64,000 nt of DNA, from the NCBI GenBank assembly GCA_903844735.1, contig CAIMUX010000064.1, forward strand, positions 60,914 to 124,913. Direction: 5' to 3'. Both the position numbers and the translations under genes were made by a program. The DNA comes from Candidatus Eiseniibacteriota bacterium. GTDB lineage: Bacteria; Eisenbacteria; RBG-16-71-46; CAIMUX01. Of the stretch, positions 26,800-35,922 are shown piece by piece. A model generated the notes under the pieces. That model saw only the letters and a list, made by a program, of their open reading frames with translations, was not told where the DNA came from and made no database searches. Position 1 is the stretch's first letter; every line of letters starts with the position of its first letter.

Positions 26800-28602
26800 A
26801 TGATGCGCGCACGGAGCAACGGAATCGACGGGGCGGCAGCCTGCACAAACCAAGCAACTGTGTGGTCCGGTGAGGCAGACCGTATCGCAAGCCGGACAAG
26901 CCACAGGCCGAGCGGGACGAACCGCACCGCGGGAACGGCAGCACTCGCGGCGCTCTTGCTCGCGGGCGGCCTGCTGATCCTCGCCGCCGGGTGCCAGGAG
27001 GACGCTGGTGTGATGCGGCCGAACCGACCGCCCGTCACCTACCTCTCCGTCCTCTCCTCCGGCATCGACTCCTCCGGCTCCCCCACGGACCTCGACACGC
27101 TCGGCCTCGGTTACCAGCAAATTCTGCGCTGGTGGGGTTCGGATCCGGACGGACGCGTCGAGGCGTACCTCATCAGGTGGAACGGCGGCTGGACTCCGCC
27201 CGACGGCGCACGGCATTGGACGGATGAGAACGGCGATTCCTCGTGGGTCGTCACCACCGCCACCACGGACACGTTCGCTCTCGCCACGTACGGAACGGCC
27301 GATCCGACCTGGGTTGACCCCGATGTGCTCCCTTCCCCGATGTATCGTCGGCACACCTTCTCGGTACGCGCTCTTGACAACGACGGTGCCGTCGATCCGG
27401 TGGGCAAGACCCAGAAATTCAAGGTGACGAACAACCCCCCGATGCTGCGCTGGAGCAACTCAATCGCGCGCCCAGACTCCGCCATCGACGTCATCGGCAG
27501 CCTCCCGGCGGTTGCCTTCGCCTGGCACCCGATCGACCGGGACGGCCACGAAACCGTACGCTCGTTCGCCTACTGGCTGAAGCGAGAGGGCCAGGCCCAC
27601 TGCGACACTTTCCGCACCGCCGACACCCTGGTGGGGCTTGTCCCGACGGCGTTCGATCCGGACGGCATCACTCCTCAGCCGGGCCGCTGGACGTTGCATG
27701 TCCAGGCCATCGACGATAGCCGCACCCGCTCGGTCCCGATTTCCTGGACCTGGACGGTGGGACTCCCGGCCGGCAAGTACCTGCTCATCGACAACGCAGG
27801 AGTCAACTGCCCCGGCAACGGCCCCGGCGACGGCCCCTTCGACGGGATCGAGGACAAGTTCTTCCGATCGATGATGGACGAGGTGGCCCCGGGCAACTAC
27901 CACATCATGGACATCGAGGCAGAGGGCCAGCGCGGGTTCCGCACCGGCGTCGAGGTGGGTCCATTCCTCAGCCTTTTCAAAGGGGTCCTTTGGTATTCGG
28001 GTATGCAGAACGCAGCCAATGATGCGCTGCTGGCGCGCAACCTCTCTCTCGCCGATCGATCGAACGGGCTCCGCGATTACCTCTTCCGCGGTGGGCGGCT
28101 CGTTCTGTGCGCCCATAACGCCGTCGGGGACAGCGCCGCCCTCTCCCGGGCCTTCCAGCTCAACGTTCTCGGCATCGCTGACTGGTATCGGCGGAGGGAC
28201 CGCACAAGCCTGACTCCCGAGTACATCAACGGGAACATCATGCTGTCCGGAAACTCGGTAATTCACACGCTGACCGGGGGGCAACCGGAATCGCTTCTTG
28301 TCAAAGGCGACTTGAACAACGCCGATTTCCTCATCCCCGCCCTCGACCCGTACGTCACGCCCCTCTTCACTGTCGCCCCGGGCTTTCTGAACGGAGCTAA
28401 CCCACCATCAGAAGGTTGGGAGTTTACGCCCAATGCCCAGACAACCGACCCGGCGGCCCTAGGAGTCTTGAGCGAACGGTTCGGCCGGATGGGGGTGATG
28501 AGCATAGTCCCCAGTCGGACGCAGGGGTATTTTCCTGAGGATCGCCCGCACTCTCGCGTGATCATGGCAGAGATGCTGCGACGGATTCTCGCTGTCGATT
28601 GA
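26800..28602 (+). CDS. Lipoprotein of unknown function, operon-terminal
   Basis: The 600-aa product starts MMRARS with GGAAGAGG upstream. A lipobox lies unusually far in, at about residue 64 (LLAGGLLILAAGC), after a long Ser/Thr/Arg leader; a shorter start inside the frame is possible. The mature part has Ig/FN3-like beta segments (ILRWWGSDPDGRVEAYLIRW, VAFAWHPIDRDGHE). A globular C-terminal half follows (GKYLLIDNAGVNCP, FKGVLWYSGMQNA, GGRLVLCAHNAVG) that resembles a Rossmann-like, GATase-type surface-protein domain without visible catalytic residues. It probably works with the TonB/PorV-like products of the same operon; the role is unknown. Confidence 0.7.
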   Translation: MMRARSNGIDGAAACTNQATVWSGEADRIASRTSHRPSGTNRTAGTAALAALLLAGGLLILAAGCQEDAGVMRPNRPPVTYLSVLSSGIDSSGSPTDLDTLGLGYQQILRWWGSDPDGRVEAYLIRWNGGWTPPDGARHWTDENGDSSWVVTTATTDTFALATYGTADPTWVDPDVLPSPMYRRHTFSVRALDNDGAVDPVGKTQKFKVTNNPPMLRWSNSIARPDSAIDVIGSLPAVAFAWHPIDRDGHETVRSFAYWLKREGQAHCDTFRTADTLVGLVPTAFDPDGITPQPGRWTLHVQAIDDSRTRSVPISWTWTVGLPAGKYLLIDNAGVNCPGNGPGDGPFDGIEDKFFRSMMDEVAPGNYHIMDIEAEGQRGFRTGVEVGPFLSLFKGVLWYSGMQNAANDALLARNLSLADRSNGLRDYLFRGGRLVLCAHNAVGDSAALSRAFQLNVLGIADWYRRRDRTSLTPEYINGNIMLSGNSVIHTLTGGQPESLLVKGDLNNADFLIPALDPYVTPLFTVAPGFLNGANPPSEGWEFTPNAQTTDPAALGVLSERFGRMGVMSIVPSRTQGYFPEDRPHSRVIMAEMLRRILAVD

Positions 28603-28812
28603 TGCGACCCGGAAACACGCACGACGTATCTCTCAGCAGCAGACATCTCTCTGAGCAGCCGTTGTAGCGCCGCCCCGCCTCGTCGATTGACACGGTTCCG
28701 AAGACTGGAACAAACCGCCCGCAAGTTGTGTGCCCCACACGACGGGGTTCGTCGTCGAATGCAGCTCCAGCCGTTTTCAGGCGCCCCGCAAGGCCGAAAC
28801 AAACTGCGTGCT

Positions 28813-28842
28813 TGACGAACCGGACGAGTTTCTCCTACGATG
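28813..28842 (+). promoter_or_regulatory. Candidate sigma-70 promoter
   Basis: TTGACG (28813-28818) and TACGAT (28837-28842) have an 18-base spacer, about 60 bases upstream of the ATG at 28902. It is the best consensus-like pair in the window and indicates that the next gene has its own transcript. Confidence 0.5.
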
Positions 28843-28901
28843 AACAGGGATTGGCAGAGCGGACGTCCTACACTAAGGCAAAGAGGAGGGGCAGAGGACC
28901 A

Positions 28902-30926
28902 ATGAAACTTCGCTTTTCGGGACTGATTTTGGCCGTCGCGTTTGTGGCGGTTGTGCTGGCCAGTGGCGTCCTCGCGCCAACGTCGGCAAGGGCCGATGTC
29001 TCCATCTACGACATCCAAACGGGCGTTTATCCCGAGGCCACCGTCGTGCAGTGCGACTCGGTGGTCGTGACCGGTTCAGGCATGTTCGGGTACTTTGTGC
29101 AGGAGCCGAAGCTCCGCTCGGTGGCGTTGCCCCCCGAGCACTTCAATACCCGTAAGTTTTCCGGGATCTGGGTTTACACCGGTACAGACCACAGCATGCA
29201 CAAGGGCGACATCGTAAGCATCCGCGGGCAGTACAAGGAATACTACCTCTCCAGCGAGATTGACATCCCGGCCGCAGGCGTGGACGGGCACCAGATCCTC
29301 ATGAGCCACGTCGCGACCCTACCCACTGCGGTTTCGGTGAACATCTCCGCCGTGAACGACGTGGGCGCCGATGCCGAGGCGTACGAGGGAGTCTTGATTG
29401 ACGTTGACGCCAGCACCACGAACCTCGTGTCCTACCCGGAGTACCCGGGACTCTCCAGCAAGATGTACTGGACCATCGGCGTCGTCGGGACAGCCGACTC
29501 GCTCTCCGTCTACCATGAGAACTCCAAGCCGGGCGATGACTTCTCTTACGGCGCTCCCGATGCGGGCACGTCGTTCACGCACCTGCGGGGGATCCTGCAG
29601 TACACGCGCGACCGCTATCGCCTCGCCCCGCGCAGTTGCGAGGAGGATTTCGGCGCACCGTGCAAGCCTCGGCTCGCGGGCGCCTACGCCACCGGATCGG
29701 GTACCATGAATGTGCAGTTTGACACGAACGTAGATCCGGTTACCGCCGCGGTGACCACCAACTACACGCTGACATCGAGCGCCCAGGTCTATGCCGCCCA
29801 GCGCGACCCGGTGCTCTTGAACACCGTCCACCTGATCGTCGACGCGATCACCCCGGGTGCCGCGGAAGTGGTCAACGTCCACGGCGTGTACTCCACGGGT
29901 GGCCTGATGATGGACGGCTACCAGAGCATGGCGTTCCGCGCGGGGATCACCCCGATCTACAACATTCAGTTTGTGGCGAACCCGGCCGTCAAAGACTCGT
30001 CGCTCCTGGTCGGAAATGTGGTGACGGTCGAAGGCAGGGTGGCGGCGGTCGAGGGGAACTACTACTACCTCCAGGAGGGCTCGGGAGGATGGAAGGGGCT
30101 CTACTGCCGTGTGGCCAAGACCGGCCCTCTGCTGGTGGGCGACCGGGTACAGTGTTCCGGTGAAGTCACTGAGTACTTCGGCATGACCGAGCTCGTCTTC
30201 AAGCCCGGTATCGACAACTACCGCAACCTCGGCACCGATCCGGGTGCGGTGGTGGTCAACATCCGGACCCCGGCGGCTCTGCATTACCGGGATCCCGTCG
30301 GGCTCACGTACAAGAGCGCCGAATCGCTGGAGGGGTGCCTCGTTCAGCTTCTGAACGCCACCTTCCGCGACTCGATCCCCGGCACGCCGGGGCCGTACTT
30401 CACCGAGTGGCTACTCGCGAGCACGCCCGCGACGGCCGACACCGCGATGCTTGACATGACCGGCATGACGCTCGCCGGTGGTTCCTATGACGCCTGCCCC
30501 GGCAACCGCGCCAATCTCACCGGCATCCTTTTCTACGCGTACGACAAGTATCGGATCTACCCGCGTACCGGTCGCGGCGGCGACATCGTGGAGCTGTATG
30601 CCGTCGACGGCTGCCCGACAACGGGTGTCGACCCGGTGTCCCGGTCGGCAGCCCTTGACCTGCGCCAGAACCGGCCCAACCCGTTCGGCCTCGAGACCTC
30701 CATCGGCTTCGCGCTTCCCGCGGCGAGCCAGGTTCGGCTCGAGGTGATCGATGTCTCCGGGCGACTGGTCAAGGTTCTGGCCGCGGGACCGCTCGGCAGT
30801 GGCGAGCATATCTACCAGTGGAATGGAATAACCGCCGCCGGCCAGCACGCGGCTGCGGGGACGTACTTCTACCGGCTGCGCTGCGACGGACGGGAGACTT
30901 CACGCCGGATGGTGCTGCTGCCCTAG
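28902..30926 (+). CDS. Secreted OB-fold protein with FlgD-like C-terminal domain
   Basis: This 674-aa exported protein has signal peptide FSGLILAVAFVAVVLASGV ending near ARA. It contains two copies of a YdeI/OB-fold-type module, beginning IYDIQTGVYPEATVVQCDSV (~35) and IYNIQFVANPAVKDSSLLVG (~345), each followed by YFVQEP or YYLQEG. These modules accompany extracellular nucleases, but no nuclease domain is present. The C-terminus (LRQNRPNPFGLETSIGFALP, VSGRLVKVLAAG, GTYFYRLRCDG) is a FlgD-Ig-type sorting domain, commonly the secretion or attachment tag in this group. GAGGAGG lies ~18 bases upstream of the ATG. It is monocistronic, with its own promoter and terminator. Confidence 0.8.
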   Translation: MKLRFSGLILAVAFVAVVLASGVLAPTSARADVSIYDIQTGVYPEATVVQCDSVVVTGSGMFGYFVQEPKLRSVALPPEHFNTRKFSGIWVYTGTDHSMHKGDIVSIRGQYKEYYLSSEIDIPAAGVDGHQILMSHVATLPTAVSVNISAVNDVGADAEAYEGVLIDVDASTTNLVSYPEYPGLSSKMYWTIGVVGTADSLSVYHENSKPGDDFSYGAPDAGTSFTHLRGILQYTRDRYRLAPRSCEEDFGAPCKPRLAGAYATGSGTMNVQFDTNVDPVTAAVTTNYTLTSSAQVYAAQRDPVLLNTVHLIVDAITPGAAEVVNVHGVYSTGGLMMDGYQSMAFRAGITPIYNIQFVANPAVKDSSLLVGNVVTVEGRVAAVEGNYYYLQEGSGGWKGLYCRVAKTGPLLVGDRVQCSGEVTEYFGMTELVFKPGIDNYRNLGTDPGAVVVNIRTPAALHYRDPVGLTYKSAESLEGCLVQLLNATFRDSIPGTPGPYFTEWLLASTPATADTAMLDMTGMTLAGGSYDACPGNRANLTGILFYAYDKYRIYPRTGRGGDIVELYAVDGCPTTGVDPVSRSAALDLRQNRPNPFGLETSIGFALPAASQVRLEVIDVSGRLVKVLAAGPLGSGEHIYQWNGITAAGQHAAAGTYFYRLRCDGRETSRRMVLLP

Positions 30927-30962
30927 GAACGGCTCTGTTCTACCTTCTCTGCCGGGTTACAT

Positions 30963-30998
30963 CGAGCGGGGAACCGGGTGCACCCGGTTTCCCGCTCG
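30963..30998. terminator. Long palindromic terminator between convergent genes
   Basis: CGAGCGGGGAACCGGGTG pairs with CACCCGGTTTCCCGCTCG (18 bp arms, one G-T wobble, no separate loop). It sits between the OB-fold protein stop and the rhomboid stop, so it serves both strands. There is no strong T tract. Confidence 0.75.
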
Positions 30999-31012
30999 GT
31001 CTATGATGTCGA

Positions 31013-31759
31013 CTACCGCCGGGAGCGGTGGTCCGGATCGTTGAAGTCGATCACCTGAAAGCCGGTTCGGCGGCGGGCCATACGGCGGCGGCGGAGCAGG
31101 CCGATCCGGCCGCCGGGCAGCCCCCACAGCCAGGTATAGATCAATCCGAAGAGCAGTCCGCCGAGGTGCGCGAAGTGCGCGATCCCGGCCCCCTGGCCCA
31201 TAGCAACACCGTTGACCAGGGCGAAGAGGCCGAACCCGGTTACGAACAGCCACGCCGGTATCCCGATGATGAAGTACAGGTAGATCTTCCGGTGCGGGTA
31301 GAGCACGCCGTAAGCCAAGAGCAGGCCGTAGAGGGCGCCCGAGGCGCCGACCGTGGGCATCGAGGAGTGCGGAAAGATCGCCACGTTCGTCAGCCCGGCG
31401 CCGATGCCGGTGAAGAAGTAATACTTGAGGAACGTCCGGGAACCCCACTCGGCCTCGAGCTGCGAGCCGAACATCCACAGACCGAGCATGTTGAACAGGA
31501 TGTGCGTGAAGCCGCCGTGCAGGAACATGTAGGTAACGGCCTGCCAGATCCAGCCATGCCAGAACGCGTCGGCCCGGAGTCCGAGGTAGTAGGTGAGTGC
31601 ATTCTGTTCCACGAATCCGGCCCGGGTCGGCATCACCACGTGCCAGGGAAGCATCTGCTGAAGCAGGAAAAGAATTCCATTCCAGAGCAGGAGCATCAGG
31701 ACCACGCCGCGCAGCCCCGGTCCGAAACTCGTCTGCCGTTCGCCTCTATCGTCGTACAT
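31013..31759 (-). CDS. Rhomboid-family intramembrane serine protease
   Basis: This 248-aa inner-membrane protein has about six hydrophobic spans. Catalytic residues are present: Ser in VGASGALYG and His in IAHFAHLGGL; the conserved HGGFTHILFNM segment is also there. It begins MYDDRGERQ seven bases after the bactofilin stop, and the alternative frame further upstream overlaps bactofilin, so I chose 31759. It is the last gene of the long minus-strand array that starts at moxR. The substrate is unknown; membrane protein quality control would fit its MoxR/Bat neighbours. Confidence 0.9.
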   Translation of the reverse strand: MYDDRGERQTSFGPGLRGVVLMLLLWNGILFLLQQMLPWHVVMPTRAGFVEQNALTYYLGLRADAFWHGWIWQAVTYMFLHGGFTHILFNMLGLWMFGSQLEAEWGSRTFLKYYFFTGIGAGLTNVAIFPHSSMPTVGASGALYGLLLAYGVLYPHRKIYLYFIIGIPAWLFVTGFGLFALVNGVAMGQGAGIAHFAHLGGLLFGLIYTWLWGLPGGRIGLLRRRRMARRRTGFQVIDFNDPDHRSRR

Positions 31760-31766
31760 CGGCCTC

Positions 31767-32162
31767 TCAGGATCCGGACCCGTCGGCGAAGACTTCTCCC
31801 ATGTGGCTCTCACCATGGAAGAACGCCCCGTCGCGGATGCGGAAACACTTGGTGTACACGTCGCCCTCCAGCCGTGACCCCTCGAGCAGGTCGACCACCT
31901 CTCGCGCGCGCAGGTTGCCGCGGATGATCCCGGCCACGCGAACCTCGCCCGCATCCACCTCGGCCTGGATCTCCGCCTTCGCGCCGACCACTAAGAGCCC
32001 GCTGACCTTCACCACGCCGGTGACGCGCCCCTCGATGCGCGCGCTCCCTTCCACGGTGAGCTGCCCCTCGAAGACGGTCCCGACCCCCAACACAGTATCG
32101 GCCGTTACCTCAGCCGTCTCGCGCTGGGACTGCGGTCCTTGCTTGCCGAACATTGCCGCCAT
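31767..32162 (-). CDS. Bactofilin
   Basis: This 131-aa polymer-forming cytoskeletal protein has the DUF583 right-handed beta-helix core, with repeating short strands: GVGTVFEGQLTVEGSARIEG, VTGVVKVSGLLVVGAKAEIQ, and EVRVAGIIRGNLRA. Short unstructured tails flank the core, as usual. I chose the ATG at 32162 because GGGAGG lies about seven bases before it; another ATG in frame at 32237 (MAAFGKERRD) has no ribosome site. Bactofilins assemble without nucleotide at the membrane and organise envelope enzymes. Adjacent to rhomboid (7 bases) and downstream of the phosphatase. Confidence 0.88.
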   Translation of the reverse strand: MAAMFGKQGPQSQRETAEVTADTVLGVGTVFEGQLTVEGSARIEGRVTGVVKVSGLLVVGAKAEIQAEVDAGEVRVAGIIRGNLRAREVVDLLEGSRLEGDVYTKCFRIRDGAFFHGESHMGEVFADGSGS

Positions 32163-32299
32163 GTATGCCCTCCCCCCGCCGCCGCAGACCCGGGGACGCG
32201 TCCCGGCGTCCCGACGTTCCTTCCCGAACGCAGCCATGATAGCCCCGCCCGAGCCGACGCCCAAGCAGATCCGGACCGCAGTCGAGGAGACGGGGCTGC

Positions 32300-32325
32300 G
32301 CGCAACGAAGCAGACGCGGCCGAAT
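32300..32325 (+). repeat. Dispersed 26-bp element, copy 2
   Basis: The core GCGCAACGAAGCAGACGCGG plus CCGAAT is identical to the copy at 49402. Similarity to that copy extends upstream through GTCGAGGAGACGGGG (32281-32295). It lies between the phosphatase stop and the bactofilin start, in opposite orientation to transcription. Confidence 0.8.
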
Positions 32326-32337
32326 CGCGCGGCCCGT

Positions 32338-34086
32338 TCAGAGGACGCGGAGAACGACGACCGTAATGTCATCCTCCGGCGTCTCCAGGCCCGTGTGGGC
32401 CCGAACCCGCGCGACCAGATCGCGACAGATTTCCGCGGCCGGGCGGCGGCGATTGTCCCGCACCGCCTCCACCAATCGATCCGGCCCGAACTGCTCGCCG
32501 TCTGGGCCGGCGGCTTCGGTCACCCCGTCCGTATAAAGCACGAGGACATCTCCCGCCGCCAGCGTCAGGACGGTCTCGTCATAGGTGCTGTCGGGAAAGG
32601 GCCCCAGCACCAACCCGCCCTCGGAAAGCCAGGAAACGCGCCCTGCCTTGTCCAAACGCAGCGGTGGGTTATGTCCCGCGTTGGCGTACGTCAGAACCCG
32701 CCGATCGAGGTCAAGTACGCCATAGACCGCCGTCGCGAAACGCTCCGGTTCCGTCGACTCCCACAGTAGATAGTTCACCTTCGAGAGGATCTCGGCGATC
32801 GCGTAGCGGTTGCGGATCTCGGCCCGCAGCGAGGCGCGCAGGGTCGCCATGATGAGGGCGGCGGGGGCTCCCTTGCCCGAGACATCGCCGATCATCACCC
32901 CGAACTGCCCGTCGGTAATGCGAATGTAGTCGTAAAAGTCGCCGCTCACCGCCTGTGAGGGAAGGTTCAGCCCGGCGAGGTCGAAGCCGGGCAACACCAC
33001 GCCTTCCTCCGGAAGGAAAAGCTCCTGGATCACGCGGGCGAAACGCATCTCGTCCTCGAGACGGTGCTTTTCCCGCAACTGGCGATAGAACCAGGCCCGT
33101 TGGATCGAGATGCCGGCCTGGTTGGCGAACGCCTGCAGCACACGGAGGTCGGCGCTGCGGAAAGCGTTGAGCCGATCCGACTCGAGGTTGAACACACCGA
33201 TGACCCGCGATTCACTGATGATCGGGACGACAACTTCAGAGCGGGTCTCGGGGCGCGCCGCGAGATAGCGAGTCTCGCGGCGGACGTCGGGGATCACGAG
33301 CGGCTCGCCGGCGTCTGCGACCCAACCGACCAGCCCCTGCCCAAGCTTGAGCCGGACCTCTTCTCCGGTCCCCACCGGGTATCCGCGCTGGGCAAACCAC
33401 TCCAGCTCCTGTGCCTTCTGGTGCAGAAGGTAAAACGCCCCCGCCTGGTAAGGCACCACCTCGGCGACGTGATCGAGGAAAGTGCCGAGAATCTCCTCCA
33501 GGGTTAGGCGCTCGTTCATCAGCAGGCTGATCCGGTAGAGCGCCTCGTTCTCTGCCTTCTCACGACGAAGGGAACGGAAGAGAATCGCGTTGTCCAGAGC
33601 CACCGCCACCTGGTCGACGAGCGCCTCGGTGAGCCGGACGTCCTCGGCGGTGAACCCCTCCGGCCCGCGCTTGTTGTGCAGCTCAAGAACACCGATGACG
33701 GTCGGGCCGCGGAAAACCGGAACGGCAAGGAGATTGCGCGTGGTGAAGCCGATCTCTCGGTCAATCTGGTGGCGGAACCGAGGGTCGTGCTCGACATCGT
33801 TGGAGATGGCCGGCACCCGGTACTCGGAGATCCACCCCGCCATCCCCTCGCCGGGTGCCAAGGAGAGCTCCCGAACATCGGGCGTGATACGGTTGTACGC
33901 CATCTGGAAGTCGAGGCGGGTGCGCTTGTCGTTCCAGAGTAGGAGCGAGCAGGCTTCAGCCCCCACGGCACCCAGACAGAGATCCCGCATCACTTCGAGG
34001 AGCCGGTCCAACTCCAGGGCCTGGTTCAGGCGACGCGAGGCTTCGAAGAGGAGCCTGAGGTCATCGCCGCCGCTGCGCGGGCTCAT
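32338..34086 (-). CDS. GAF-GAF-SpoIIE (PP2C-type) serine phosphatase
   Basis: In this 582-aa cytoplasmic signalling phosphatase, GAF domain 1 spans about 8-175 and GAF domain 2 about 190-345 (SEVVVPIISESRVIGVFNLE). The SpoIIE/RsbU-type PP2C domain occupies ~365-582. Metal-binding acidic motifs are SGDFYDY, GDVSGKG and LYTDGVTEA. Such enzymes dephosphorylate anti-anti-sigma factors in partner-switching circuits; no anti-sigma or STAS gene is visible here, so the target is elsewhere. The start overlaps the amidohydrolase stop (ATGA), indicating translational coupling. The GAF ligands are unknown. Confidence 0.92.
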   Translation of the reverse strand: MSPRSGGDDLRLLFEASRRLNQALELDRLLEVMRDLCLGAVGAEACSLLLWNDKRTRLDFQMAYNRITPDVRELSLAPGEGMAGWISEYRVPAISNDVEHDPRFRHQIDREIGFTTRNLLAVPVFRGPTVIGVLELHNKRGPEGFTAEDVRLTEALVDQVAVALDNAILFRSLRREKAENEALYRISLLMNERLTLEEILGTFLDHVAEVVPYQAGAFYLLHQKAQELEWFAQRGYPVGTGEEVRLKLGQGLVGWVADAGEPLVIPDVRRETRYLAARPETRSEVVVPIISESRVIGVFNLESDRLNAFRSADLRVLQAFANQAGISIQRAWFYRQLREKHRLEDEMRFARVIQELFLPEEGVVLPGFDLAGLNLPSQAVSGDFYDYIRITDGQFGVMIGDVSGKGAPAALIMATLRASLRAEIRNRYAIAEILSKVNYLLWESTEPERFATAVYGVLDLDRRVLTYANAGHNPPLRLDKAGRVSWLSEGGLVLGPFPDSTYDETVLTLAAGDVLVLYTDGVTEAAGPDGEQFGPDRLVEAVRDNRRRPAAEICRDLVARVRAHTGLETPEDDITVVVLRVL

Positions 34087-35894
34087 CCTGCCGCCTCCAC
34101 CGAGGGTATCGCGGCAGATACGGCCCCGCGAAACGCCGCGTCGGCCCACACACACGCCCCGCCGACCCAGGTCGCGGCCACCTCCAGACGTTCCACCGGC
34201 GGCGATCCGGTTACACCCGAAGGGAACGGGAAAACCGTGCCTGACGGCAAGCGCAGCACCACAAAGTCGGCCGGCGCACCCGGCTCCAGAGTGCCGTCGC
34301 CGAACGGAAGCGGGGCCGCCGCGGCTGCGGCTTGGGTGTAGCAACGCAGCGCCGAGCGGAAACACAGGCGCTGTCCCGGCACCGGGTGGCGGATCGCCCC
34401 GGCCAGGCCGAGGAGCGGATCGAGCGGCATCGTGTCGGAGCCGAAGATGAGCCGTTCCGCAAGAGCCGTGGAGCGGTACGGGTTGAGCGCCGCGGCCCGC
34501 GCGGACAAGAGCACCTGCTCGTACAGCCCGCCCGGGTGCTGCCAGCGTGCGGTGAAGTTCGGCTGCATGCTGAAAAGGAAACCCGCCGACACGCCGCGCT
34601 CGATGAGTTCCGCGTCGAGCATCTCGGCGTGCTCCAGGCGTGGTCCGGGCGAGGGAAAACTCACGCCGTCGGAACGCATCCGCTCTACCACGGAGATCGC
34701 CTGGGCGATCGCGCGATCGCCGATGGCATGCATCGCCGGAGGAAATCCATCCTGGGCCGCCTTCTCCAGAGCCGCGCGCAGCGGAAGGTCGTCCCACAGA
34801 AGCATCCCTTCACCCCCGAACCCCGGGCTTCGCGATCCCGCGTCCCCGGACCCCGGGCTTCGGGACCCCGCAGCCCCGAGCCCCGAGCCCGCCACGGCCG
34901 GGTAGGGCACGCGCACAGCGGCGGTGCGGCCACCGATGGAACCATCGAGGAAAAACTTCATGCCTCCGACCCGCAGCCATTCGCCGCCGAGTCCCGGCAC
35001 CAGCCCCGCGGCTTCGACCGCTTCGAGCCGATCGATAGGGAAGAAATGGGTGACGCGGAGGCGAAGGCGTCCAGCGACCTGTGCCCGGCCGAACGCGCGG
35101 AACGTCCCCGGATGGCCCATCTCGTGAATCGCGGTCACGCCACGACGCCACGCCTCCGCCTGGCCGAGCTGCACAGCCTCGTCCATGATCGCGGCTTCCG
35201 GAGGCCAGAGCCGGTCGAGAGTGAGCGGCAGGTGTTCGAGGGCAAGGCCGCTCTCTGGATCGAGTCCCTCATGAGCGGTGCCGAGCGATTCCAGCGCACG
35301 CGAGTTGAAGACGGCAACATGACCGCAGACACGGCGCAGCGCCAGCGGGCGGTCGGGAGAGATGGCATCGAGGTCGGCTCGCGTAGGCGGCAGCGGGTCG
35401 ACCCAGTCAGACTGATCCCATCCCTCGCCGATCACCGGGCCGACTCCCTGGTCAGCGCGTAGCCAGTCGGCCACCCGGGCGAGCGCCTCCGCGCACGAGG
35501 CAGTGCCTCCGCAGTTGGGCCGCAGGCGCTCGAGACCCAGGCCGACCAAGTGGGTGTGCGCATCGACGAAACCGGGAATGACGAGGTAATCGGCGGAAAG
35601 ACGAAGCAGGCCGGTGGAAAGGCCAAACAAGCCGGCGTCCGTCGCGCCGGACCGTTGGAAGGCTGCCACATTCGCAGGCGGATCATCACCCGGCGCCGGG
35701 AAGGTCTCGATCGCACTCACACCGGCAGCCGCCTGCCGTTCCGCCGAAGAGGGCCGTGCCCCCATCGGGAGAGGTCCCACCGAGGGAAAGGGATCGACGG
35801 CCACCACGCGTCCCCCACGGACGGTGAGACGCGCGGGGCCGCCCGCAACGGAAGCACCAAGGAAATTTCCTTCGAGGATGACGTCGCGGCTCAT
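34083..35894 (-). CDS. YtcJ-like metal-dependent amidohydrolase with repeat insertions
   Basis: This 603-aa amidohydrolase-3 family protein has metal motif GFVDAHTHLVGLG, the block KFFLDGSIGGRTAAV, the later ligand region MHAIGDRAI and FGSDTMPLDPL near the C-terminus. Two stretches are unusual. About 50 residues of Ala/Pro/Ser-rich sequence lie before the metal motif, where relatives have a few residues. A Gly/Ser/Pro repeat (GSRSPGSG, GSRSPGFG) follows VRVPYPAVA, encoded by 30-bp DNA repeats (34819-34890). Both probably loop out of the TIM barrel. I chose the ATG at 35894 (MSRDVILEGNF). The substrate is unknown. Coupled to the phosphatase gene. Confidence 0.85.
   Translation of the reverse strand: MSRDVILEGNFLGASVAGGPARLTVRGGRVVAVDPFPSVGPLPMGARPSSAERQAAAGVSAIETFPAPGDDPPANVAAFQRSGATDAGLFGLSTGLLRLSADYLVIPGFVDAHTHLVGLGLERLRPNCGGTASCAEALARVADWLRADQGVGPVIGEGWDQSDWVDPLPPTRADLDAISPDRPLALRRVCGHVAVFNSRALESLGTAHEGLDPESGLALEHLPLTLDRLWPPEAAIMDEAVQLGQAEAWRRGVTAIHEMGHPGTFRAFGRAQVAGRLRLRVTHFFPIDRLEAVEAAGLVPGLGGEWLRVGGMKFFLDGSIGGRTAAVRVPYPAVAGSGLGAAGSRSPGSGDAGSRSPGFGGEGMLLWDDLPLRAALEKAAQDGFPPAMHAIGDRAIAQAISVVERMRSDGVSFPSPGPRLEHAEMLDAELIERGVSAGFLFSMQPNFTARWQHPGGLYEQVLLSARAAALNPYRSTALAERLIFGSDTMPLDPLLGLAGAIRHPVPGQRLCFRSALRCYTQAAAAAAPLPFGDGTLEPGAPADFVVLRLPSGTVFPFPSGVTGSPPVERLEVAATWVGGACVWADAAFRGAVSAAIPSVEAAG
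34819..34890. repeat. GC-rich ~30-bp tandem repeat inside the amidohydrolase gene
   Basis: About 2.4 units begin CCCCGGGCTTCG on the plus strand, with GACCCCGC or GATCCCGC in the middle. The frame is kept, coding GSRSPG-type peptide repeats. GGGCTTCGGG is shared with the intergenic inverted repeat at 49195-49315. Confidence 0.75.
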
Positions 35895-35922
35895 GCCCGG
35901 CTTTGCCCCTCGGCCGAGTCGC

